DNA of 5,130 nt from Gordonia sp. (in: high G+C Gram-positive bacteria) (GTDB lineage: Bacteria > Actinomycetota > Actinomycetes > Mycobacteriales > Mycobacteriaceae): the NCBI GenBank assembly GCA_030152405.1, contig JASLJL010000027.1:1-5130 (forward strand), read 5' to 3'. The notes below the pieces were generated by a model. That model was not told where the DNA came from, did no database searches, and saw nothing but the letters and a program-made list of their open reading frames with translations. Below are positions 1 through 5,039 of this stretch, piece after piece (position 1 is the first letter of the stretch; each line of letters begins with the position of its first letter). Position numbers and translations under genes: made by a program.

Positions 1-633
1 GGGGCGTCTGACGCGCCCGGGCGGCTCGAGCCGCGCGACCCCGTGGTCCGACGGCTGGTGAGTGCCGCGCCGGGTCTGCGGATCGGGCGAACCGGCCTCG
101 TGTGGGAGTCGCTCGTGGCGACGGTCATGGAACAGAAGGTCGTCGGGACCGAGGCGTACCGCGGGTGGCGACACCTGCTGCGCCGGTACGGTGTGCCCGC
201 GCCGGGCCCGGTCCCGTCGGACATGCGCGTTCCGCCGCCGCGGGAGGTGTGGCGAGAGATCACCGAGGCCGACTGGCACCGCAGCGGGCTCGAACCGGTC
301 CGGATGCGGACGATTCGAGCCGCGGCGAGGGTGGACGTCGAGCGGCACGCCGACGCCCTGACCGCACTGCGCGGCATCGGGCCGTGGACTGCCGCGCACA
401 CCCGGATCCGGGCCCTCGGCGACGCTGACGCCGTGCCGGTCGGCGACTATCACACGCCGTCGATCGTCGGCGTCACGCTCATCGGGGAGAAGGTCGACGA
501 CGCGGGGATGCTGGAGCTCCTCGAGCCGTACCGGGGCCAGCGATACCGCGTGATTCGGCTGTGCGAGATCGCGGGAGTGACTCCGGAACGTCGCGGCGCA
601 CGGATGTCGGTCCGCGACTATCGCGACTTCTGA
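1..633 (+). CDS. HhH-GPD superfamily DNA glycosylase (AlkA-like 3-methyladenine glycosylase 2 type), 5'-truncated
   Basis: This is the C-terminal 210 residues of a base-excision repair glycosylase that would remove alkylated bases from DNA by N-glycosidic cleavage. The reading frame is open from base 1, so the true start lies outside the window. The GTG at 43 is an internal valine codon and not a convincing start, because the family is usually near 300 residues. Numbering from base 1, the helix-hairpin-helix DNA-binding motif LRGIGPWTA is at residues 123-131. The Gly/Pro-to-Asp segment VPVGDYHTPS follows, with the expected catalytic aspartate at residue 149 (codon 445-447). Upstream, VMEQKVVG (about residues 43-50) matches the helix that carries QQ/QK in AlkA relatives. 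The gene is convergent with the regulator ending at 719. Family assignment is firm; substrate range is inferred, and an 8-oxoguanine-type activity cannot be excluded. Confidence 0.9.
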   Translation, partial: GASDAPGRLEPRDPVVRRLVSAAPGLRIGRTGLVWESLVATVMEQKVVGTEAYRGWRHLLRRYGVPAPGPVPSDMRVPPPREVWREITEADWHRSGLEPVRMRTIRAAARVDVERHADALTALRGIGPWTAAHTRIRALGDADAVPVGDYHTPSIVGVTLIGEKVDDAGMLELLEPYRGQRYRVIRLCEIAGVTPERRGARMSVRDYRDF

Positions 634-655
634 GCGACCGAGCGAAGATCAGTAC

Positions 656-683
656 GGAGATCGCGGTCCGGGGGCGATCCTCC
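656..683. terminator. candidate hairpin between convergent genes
   Basis: GGAG-ATCGC (656-664) pairs with GCGAT-C-CTCC (674-683): nine base pairs with one bulged C and a 9-nt loop. It lies in the 85-bp gap between the stops of two convergent genes, where a bidirectional terminator is expected. It lacks a proper U tract on either strand, so intrinsic termination is only a suggestion. Confidence 0.3.
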
Positions 684-718
684 CTCGGGTGCTCTTCATT
701 CGACTGAATCTGTGGCGG

Positions 719-1348
719 TCAGCCCGCCAGGACGACGAGCAGCGTGCAGTCGCCGTCTGGGTCGGGCTCGATGCTCGCGGTGACGTCGCTGATCAGCAGA
801 TCGGATGCGGTGGCGAGGGCCTCGTCGACGACGCCCTGGAGTACTCCGCGCGCCACCTCGGGCACCCCGGGTGTGAGGTCGTTCAAGGCGCAGGCGCACA
901 CGGTCAGCAGATGTCGGCCGATCTCGGACGACACCCCGCGGATGTCGACGCCGAGCGCACTCAGGGTCGATTCGACGGCGATCACGGGATCGGGCAACGA
1001 GGCCTGCGGGGACGGGCCGGCTTGGCGGGCCCACTCCCGGCCGACGTCGGCCGCCGCCTCGGCGCGGGCCTCGGCGGTCGGGCCGAGGCGCATGAGCAGA
1101 AGGCGGGCCAGCCGATCCGCTGCTGCGGGCGGCGCGATCCGATAGGCGACGCGGGGCCGACCGACGCCCTCCGGCGGCAGCTGGACGGTGACGGCGTCAC
1201 CGTCGTCGACCAGATTGATCAGATGAAAGCGCGCGGTGGTCGAGTGGATGTCGAGCGCGCGGGCGACCTCGTGGGCGTCGAGCCCCGCGTCGGACGCGGC
1301 GAGCAGGTCGCGCACGCGATCGCGCGGCTTGCCGGTCACGTCGGCCAT
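719..1348 (-). CDS. winged-helix transcriptional regulator, COG2345/SufR-like
   Basis: A 209-residue cytoplasmic DNA-binding protein. The N-terminal winged helix spans about residues 10-72. The recognition helix is HSTTARFHLINLVDDG (35-50) and the wing is GRPRVAYR (63-70). Both match the HTTVRFHLxxLV...GRPRxxY pattern of COG2345 regulators, the group that includes the Fe-S regulator SufR. The C-terminal half has the CACALNDL...PEVARGVLQGVVDEAL segment (151-177) typical of that group. The usual cysteine after PEV is replaced by Ala-Arg, leaving C151/C153 and C201 as possible ligands. The start is supported by a perfect AGGAGG 8 nt before the ATG. The gene follows the methyltransferase on the same strand after 80 bp, so it could be co-transcribed or have its own promoter. 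The target genes and ligand are unknown. Family is likely; Fe-S sensing is doubtful. Confidence 0.82.
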   Translation of the reverse strand: MADVTGKPRDRVRDLLAASDAGLDAHEVARALDIHSTTARFHLINLVDDGDAVTVQLPPEGVGRPRVAYRIAPPAAADRLARLLLMRLGPTAEARAEAAADVGREWARQAGPSPQASLPDPVIAVESTLSALGVDIRGVSSEIGRHLLTVCACALNDLTPGVPEVARGVLQGVVDEALATASDLLISDVTASIEPDPDGDCTLLVVLAG

Positions 1349-1356
1349 CGGTGGTG

Positions 1357-1362
1357 CCTCCT
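1357..1362 (-). promoter_or_regulatory. strong Shine-Dalgarno for the SufR-like regulator
   Basis: AGGAGG on the minus strand, 8 nt before the ATG at 1348. It is the best ribosome-binding site in the window and fixes the regulator's start. Confidence 0.85.
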
Positions 1363-1403
1363 GTGTCGGATCGACTGCGGCGTGCTTCGCATGGACCCGA
1401 CAA

Positions 1404-1423
1404 GTGTGCCAGCCGGGTGTGCA
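1404..1423. repeat. short direct repeat GTGTGC upstream of the regulator gene
   Basis: GTGTGCC (1404-1410) and GTGTGCA (1417-1423) repeat with a 13-bp period in the 80-bp gap between the methyltransferase stop and the regulator start. The position would suit an autoregulatory operator. No clear -10 hexamer was found here, and the repeat is short enough to be chance. Confidence 0.2.
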
Positions 1424-1428
1424 CGTCG

Positions 1429-2070
1429 TCAGAGCGGCTTGCGCGCGTGGACGAACTGGCCGACGCCGGTGATGGTCTGCTCGATGTGGACGGCGCCCAG
1501 TCGGGAGAAGCGCATGAGGAGTTCGTCGCGGCCGAAGATCCGGAGCCCGGAGAGTCCGGCCACCTCGCGCGCCCCGGGAAGTGCCGCGATCGACGCCTCG
1601 ACCGAGGTGAAGACGATCATCTCACCGCCGGGCGCGCACACTCGCATCATCTCGTCGAGGACGGGCAGCGGATCGGGGATCAGGTACAGGGCGGCCAGAC
1701 ACAGGACGGTGTCGAACGTCCCGTCGTCGAACGGAAGACGGTGGGCGTCGCCGCGAATGTAGGAGACCCGCTCGCCGCGATTGTCGCGGGCGGCCTGGCG
1801 GAGCATCGCCGAGGAGAAGTCGATGCCGACGTAGCGACCGTCACCCGTGAGGCCGCGAGATGCGTCGACGCTGTAATTGCCGGGGCCACAGGCGATGTCG
1901 AGCACCTGGCGGTCGCCGGGCTGGGCCAGGTACTCGCGAAGGGCGTGATCGTAGTCGGCGGTGCCCGAGCCGCCGAGACTGAATCCACGGGTGAACAGCG
2001 GCCGCCAGGCCTTCTCGTACACCTGGGAGAAGACGGGATTGCCCATCAGGCGCTGCGCTATCGACGACAC
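1429..2070 (-). CDS. class I SAM-dependent methyltransferase (Methyltransf_11 type)
   Basis: A 213-residue soluble enzyme with the Rossmann-fold SAM-binding signatures in order. Motif I is VLDIACGPGNY (56-66). The acidic end of strand 2 is VGID (81-84), binding the ribose hydroxyls. GDAHRLPFDDGTFD (107-120) covers the adenine-contacting Asp and motif II. The post-motif LRVCAPGG-like segment is MRVCAPGGEM (122 to about 151 region, PGG at 147-149). It resembles UbiE/small-molecule methyltransferases, but nothing visible identifies the acceptor. The start is GTG at 2070, 9 bp after the stop of the CMD-fold gene. A GAGGCGGGG purine stretch overlapping that stop serves as the likely ribosome-binding site, so translation of the two genes is probably coupled. 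This suggests action on the same metabolite or pathway as the CMD protein (inference). Fold is firm; substrate is unknown. Confidence 0.9.
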   Translation of the reverse strand: MSSIAQRLMGNPVFSQVYEKAWRPLFTRGFSLGGSGTADYDHALREYLAQPGDRQVLDIACGPGNYSVDASRGLTGDGRYVGIDFSSAMLRQAARDNRGERVSYIRGDAHRLPFDDGTFDTVLCLAALYLIPDPLPVLDEMMRVCAPGGEMIVFTSVEASIAALPGAREVAGLSGLRIFGRDELLMRFSRLGAVHIEQTITGVGQFVHARKPL

Positions 2071-2079
2071 GGCCCCGCC

Positions 2080-2613
2080 TCAGAACTCGTCGCGTTGCAC
2101 GCGGAGGACGCCGATGGTGGTGGCGAGGGAGTCGTACTGCCCGACGAGAAGCGTGAAGGCGATCGCCTCGCGTTCGGTGAGGTGCCTGCGAAGCGAGCTC
2201 CAGGTCGTGTCCGACAGGTCGCGGTCGGCGACGAGCTCGCCTGCGGCGAGAAGGAGCGTGCGTTCGCGGTCGCCCCACTCGGCGTCCGGGCCTTCGATGA
2301 TCCGCTCGACGGCATCCGCGTCGAGTCCGGCCTTCGCCCCCAACCGTCGATGATGGTCGAGCTCGTAGTCGCATCCGCGCAGGTGGGCGACGCGGATGAT
2401 GATCATCTCGGTCTCCCGCCGCGAGAGCTCGCCGAACGGCATCATGCGCGACGAGTAGTGCAGCCAACCGCGGAACAGGCCTTTGCTGCGTCCGAGCGTG
2501 GCGAAGATGTGCGCGTTGTCGGTGCCGGTCGCGATCGACATCGCTCGAACGACGAGCCAGTTGATCGGACCGAGGTCGCCGAAGCCCCCCGGGCTCACGC
2601 GAGGTGTGGTCAT
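2080..2613 (-). CDS. carboxymuconolactone decarboxylase (CMD)/AhpD-fold protein
   Basis: A 177-residue protein of the all-helical CMD/AhpD-like fold. The core is E69-x11-C81-x2-E84-x3-H88 in the segment EMIIIRVAHLRGCDYELDHH, which has exactly the spacing of the AhpD motif E-x11-C-x2-C-x3-H, except that the second cysteine is Glu. A CXXC thiol peroxidase reaction is therefore not expected. The GxxxxLxxREAIAFTLLVGQYDSLATTIGVL C-terminal helices are typical of CMD proteins related to M. tuberculosis Rv0464c. As I recall, that gene also sits directly after ramB. The ATG at 2613 was chosen because it lies 6 nt after a TACCGT -10 hexamer, giving a leaderless message. GTG at 2619 (179 residues) is the alternative, with a weak GGAG 11 nt upstream. 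The gene is coupled to the methyltransferase downstream. The reaction is unknown; lactone decarboxylation itself is not implied. Confidence 0.85.
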   Translation of the reverse strand: MTTPRVSPGGFGDLGPINWLVVRAMSIATGTDNAHIFATLGRSKGLFRGWLHYSSRMMPFGELSRRETEMIIIRVAHLRGCDYELDHHRRLGAKAGLDADAVERIIEGPDAEWGDRERTLLLAAGELVADRDLSDTTWSSLRRHLTEREAIAFTLLVGQYDSLATTIGVLRVQRDEF

Positions 2614-2621
2614 GACCACAC
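2604..2621. promoter_or_regulatory. perfect 18-bp palindrome, candidate operator over the CMD gene start
   Basis: GTGTGGTCATGACCACAC is a perfect inverted repeat with no spacer. Its dyad centre lies between 2612 and 2613, exactly at the ATG and the predicted transcription start of the CMD gene, and one end overlaps the -10 hexamer by two bases. The TGGT-N4-ACCA core resembles operators of FadR-type GntR regulators (established pattern), but TetR-type binding is equally possible. The regulator that binds it is not identified. Confidence 0.55.
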
Positions 2622-2625
2622 GGTA
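2620..2625 (-). promoter_or_regulatory. -10 hexamer TACCGT, leaderless promoter of the CMD gene
   Basis: On the minus strand TACCGT is followed by six bases (GTGGTC) and then ATG. TANNNT with the start codon about 6-7 nt downstream is the usual actinobacterial leaderless geometry. No recognisable -35 is seen, which is common in this group. This promoter lies in the 49-bp gap after ramB and would give the CMD-methyltransferase pair expression independent of ramB. Confidence 0.5.
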
Positions 2626-2668
2626 GTCGACTCCACAGCGGGTCCGGCGGCAGGCGACATGACTCGGC

Positions 2669-4093
2669 TCACGTCGTCGTGTACGGCGAGACGGTGCTGC
2701 GGTGCTCCTCGATGTCGAGCGTGGAACCGAGTGGAGGGAACGCCCGCTGCGGGCAGTTCTTGCGATCGCAGACGCGGCAGCCCGCGCCGATGGGGGTCGC
2801 GCGGGCGTCGGAACCGATCCCGACGCCGTCGGAGTAGACGACCCGATTGGCGTGGCGCAGCTCGCAGCCCATCCCGATGGCGAAGGTCTTACCGGGCTGG
2901 CCGTATCGGGCGGCTCGACGCTCGACGGTGCGCGACACCCAGAAGTACTCGCGGCCGTCGGGCATCTCGGTGATCTGAGTGCCGATCTTGCCGGGTGAGG
3001 TGAACGACTCGTACACGTTCCACAGAGGGCACGTGCCGCCGCTCGAGGAGAAGTTGAACCCGGTCGCCGACTGCCTCTTCGACATGTTCCCGGCCCGGTC
3101 GACGCGCACGAACGTCCACGGGACGCCGCGCATGTTGGGACGTTGCAAGGTGGACAGGCGATGACAGACGGTCTCGTAGGAAACCGCGTAGAACGCCGAG
3201 AGGCGTTCGATGTCGTAGCGATAGTCCTCGGCGGCGCCGTGGAACTGGGTGTACGGCAGAACTGCCGCGGCCGCGAAGTAGCTCGCCAGCCCCTGACGGG
3301 CGAGTGCTGTCGCGTCGTCGGTGGAGAAGCCGCCCTCGGCGACGAGCGCGGTGATCAGATCGCCGAACTCGAGATAGGCGAGTTCGGCCGCGACTTTGAA
3401 CGCGCGCTGGCCGGGGGAGAGAGCCGCCGAGAACTCGATGAGCCGACGCTCCTTGTCGAAGCGGTGGAGGACGTTGTCGCCCAGATCGACACGGCGAGCG
3501 ATGCGGACGCCGTGCACGTCCTCGATGCGTGCGGTGAGACCGGCCCGGACGTCGGCGGAGTGCATGCGCATTCGTGAGGTGAGGCTCTCCGCGGCCTCGT
3601 CGAGCTCGTGAATGTAGTTGCGGCGCTGATAGAAGAAGTTCCGCACCTCTTCGTGCGGTGCGCTGATCGCGCCACGTCCGCCCGGATCGCCGCGTCCGGC
3701 GGTCGCCGCCGCGAGTTGCTCGGACACGACGCGGTAGCGGCTGTACATGCCGACGAGCGCTTCCGCGATGGCCCGATGCGAGCCGACCATGGCCGACACC
3801 TCGTTCGCGTCGCTCGCGGCGGGATCGAAGTCGAGATCCTCGTCGAGCAGGGCCTCGCGGAGCTCGGCGACCAGTCGGACGTCGTCCTGCGGATCGAAGA
3901 ACCCGATGTCGATGCCGAACACCTCGGTGATGCGCGCGAGGACCGGTGCGGTCAGCGGTCGGGTGTCGTGCTCGATCTGGTTCAGGTACGACGCCGAGAT
4001 GCCCAGCGCCCCGGCCATCGTCAGCTGGGACAGGCCGCGTTCGCCGCGCAGTCGTCGCAGGCGTGCGCCGACGTACATCTTGTTCGCGCTCAT
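2669..4093 (-). CDS. ramB: RamB, acetate/glyoxylate metabolism regulator (HTH_XRE, peptidase-like and DUF2083 domains)
   Basis: A 474-residue cytoplasmic transcription factor, the same size as mycobacterial RamB as I recall it. In C. glutamicum RamB controls acetate activation and glyoxylate-cycle genes (pta-ack, aceA, aceB), and in M. tuberculosis it controls icl1. Residues 8-62 form an XRE helix-turn-helix (RLRRLRGERGLSQ, ISASYLNQIEHDTRPL). Residues about 150-310 form the ImmA/IrrE-like region. Its zinc-peptidase HExxH site is absent (AAELAYLEFGD, 235-245), so it is probably a ligand-binding rather than a proteolytic domain. The C-terminal DUF2083 region carries the hallmark blocks RVDRAGNMSKRQSATGF (330-346) and SSSGGTCPLWNVYE, plus cysteines C355, C410, C439, C442 and C447 (GCRVCDRKNC). 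The paralogue PrpR is reported to bind CoA and a 4Fe-4S cluster in the equivalent region. The start ATG at 4093 is preceded by GAGGGAGAGGA. The gene is divergent from the lipoprotein gene. Confidence 0.96.
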   Translation of the reverse strand: MSANKMYVGARLRRLRGERGLSQLTMAGALGISASYLNQIEHDTRPLTAPVLARITEVFGIDIGFFDPQDDVRLVAELREALLDEDLDFDPAASDANEVSAMVGSHRAIAEALVGMYSRYRVVSEQLAAATAGRGDPGGRGAISAPHEEVRNFFYQRRNYIHELDEAAESLTSRMRMHSADVRAGLTARIEDVHGVRIARRVDLGDNVLHRFDKERRLIEFSAALSPGQRAFKVAAELAYLEFGDLITALVAEGGFSTDDATALARQGLASYFAAAAVLPYTQFHGAAEDYRYDIERLSAFYAVSYETVCHRLSTLQRPNMRGVPWTFVRVDRAGNMSKRQSATGFNFSSSGGTCPLWNVYESFTSPGKIGTQITEMPDGREYFWVSRTVERRAARYGQPGKTFAIGMGCELRHANRVVYSDGVGIGSDARATPIGAGCRVCDRKNCPQRAFPPLGSTLDIEEHRSTVSPYTTT

Positions 4094-4104
4094 CGACTAC
4101 GGGG

Positions 4105-4115
4105 TCCTCTCCCTC
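4105..4115 (-). promoter_or_regulatory. ribosome-binding site of ramB
   Basis: The minus-strand purine stretch GAGGGAGAGGA ends 11 nt before the ATG at 4093. It favours this start over the in-frame ATG five codons later (M6). Confidence 0.6.
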
Positions 4116-4165
4116 GGACGGTGCGTCGCCCGGCTCGAATCGGGTGCGGTCGGTGTGACCCGGGG

Positions 4166-4171
4166 TACCGT
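4166..4171 (+). promoter_or_regulatory. -10 hexamer TACCGT, leaderless promoter of the lipoprotein gene
   Basis: TACCGT, then six bases (GACCGC), then GTG at 4178. This is the same hexamer and spacing as the CMD gene promoter on the other strand. No Shine-Dalgarno sequence lies at a usable distance from the GTG, which supports a leaderless message. Two GTGACC copies (4155-4160 and 4170-4175) flank and overlap the hexamer and could be a regulator site, though this is weak. Confidence 0.5.
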
Positions 4172-4177
4172 GACCGC

Positions 4178-4948
4178 GTGCGATCACGACTTCGGGGTAC
4201 GTCCATCATCACTGCCGCGGGCGTCGCTGTCGCGGCGATCCTTCTGACCTCGTGCGGTTCGGGAGAGCCCGCCGACCCCGGATCGGATCTGGCGTCGCGA
4301 CTGCTGCCGGGCGACGCCGTGCCCGCAGGCTTCACCGTCGTTCCGCAGTCGGTCTCGGATCTGATCGCCGCCAACCGCTCGACGCTGGACTCGGCTGCGA
4401 CTGTCGGGTTCGTTCCGGCCGAGTGCAAGCCGACGGCCGACGCGAAGTTCAATCCCCGGCTGACCGAGGACAACACGGTGTTGTTGGTCGCGCAGTCGGA
4501 CGCCGCGACCTTCAGCGAGCTTCTCAGCACGGTGCGCCGCGACATCGACGCCGACCGCCGCGACACGACCGGACCGTGTGCGACGGTCACTGCGACGCCG
4601 TCGGCGGGCTCACTCGCCGGTGTGCCGATCACCAACACGTCGGTGGAACTGCCTGCCGTTCGGTCCGACCACGTGGTGCAGGCGTACCTGGTCCGCACCG
4701 ACTCGGTGAAGCGGCCGGCGGGAGCCAACCCGCGCGCCCGGACGGCGCTGCTCGCCAACGTTCTCGTGAAGCGCTCCGACGGTGGAGTCGCGACCATCCA
4801 GATGGGCGTCTCGGGGGTGGAGAAGGAGGTGACCCCGGAAGAGCTCGCCGGGGCCGCTCCGGGCGCGCCGTTGACGCAGCCGCCGCTCGCGGAGGCCGCC
4901 TTCGTCGACCTCGTGAAGGCGGCCGTGGAGCGTGCGTCCGCCGAATAG
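4178..4948 (+). CDS. secreted lipoprotein of unknown function
   Basis: A 256-residue exported lipoprotein. The N-terminus is a short basic stretch (RSRLR), a hydrophobic core (about residues 8-23) and the lipobox LLTSC, with the lipidated cysteine at residue 26 (codon 4253-4255), followed by a flexible GSGEPADPGSD linker. Mature residues 40-250 contain a LLPGDAVPAGFTVVP segment, a conserved-looking FVPAECKP block and only two further cysteines, C83 and C134, a likely extracytoplasmic disulfide. The arrangement resembles mycobacterial lipoproteins with small sensor-like or DUF5642-type domains, but I cannot assign a family. GTG at 4178 was chosen because it gives a normal 25-residue signal peptide and lies 6 nt after a TACCGT hexamer; the frame stays open far upstream, antisense to ramB, and that part is not coding. 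The gene is divergent from ramB with an 84-bp gap. Confidence 0.85.
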   Translation: MRSRLRGTSIITAAGVAVAAILLTSCGSGEPADPGSDLASRLLPGDAVPAGFTVVPQSVSDLIAANRSTLDSAATVGFVPAECKPTADAKFNPRLTEDNTVLLVAQSDAATFSELLSTVRRDIDADRRDTTGPCATVTATPSAGSLAGVPITNTSVELPAVRSDHVVQAYLVRTDSVKRPAGANPRARTALLANVLVKRSDGGVATIQMGVSGVEKEVTPEELAGAAPGAPLTQPPLAEAAFVDLVKAAVERASAE

Positions 4949-4974
4949 GCGACACGTGCCGTCACGTCATTGCT

Positions 4975-4990
4975 CGTGATGTCCATCACA
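4975..4990. promoter_or_regulatory. CRP/GlxR-like cAMP-receptor binding site
   Basis: CGTGATGTCCATCACA matches the CRP-family consensus TGTGA-N6-TCACA at nine of the ten conserved positions (C for the first T). It contains the perfect inverted repeat GTGATG-TC-CATCAC (4976-4989). It lies 27 bp after the lipoprotein stop, so it would act on a downstream gene outside the window. In this order GlxR/CRP often shares targets with RamB, which makes the setting plausible. Confidence 0.45.
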
Positions 4991-5011
4991 GGTGTGAATT
5001 CTTGTGCGTCG

Positions 5012-5033
5012 GCTCGCTCATGGGTAGGCGAGC
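5012..5033. repeat. GCTCGC/GCGAGC hairpin
   Basis: GCTCGC (5012-5017) pairs with GCGAGC (5028-5033) across a 10-nt loop. It could be a terminator stem for the lipoprotein gene or part of a leader of the next gene. No U tract follows directly. Confidence 0.3.
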
Positions 5034-5039
5034 GGCGGC

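Noticed and set aside
689..1762. 357-codon plus-strand open frame antisense to the SufR-like regulator
   Set aside because: High-GC shadow frame; the minus-strand reading has a good wHTH domain and a perfect ribosome-binding site.
1351..2973. 540-codon open frame on the plus strand, antisense to the methyltransferase, CMD and ramB genes
   Set aside because: Its translation shows no recognisable domain and an Arg/Ala/Gly-rich shadow composition, while the minus-strand frames give clear conserved families.
3608..4177. upstream extension of the lipoprotein frame to 3608
   Set aside because: It would run antisense through the ramB HTH region and bury the signal peptide internally; GTG at 4178 gives a normal lipoprotein N-terminus.
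4090..4989. 299-codon minus-strand open frame antisense to the lipoprotein
   Set aside because: Low-complexity Ser/Ala/Arg composition; the plus-strand frame has a signal peptide with lipobox.
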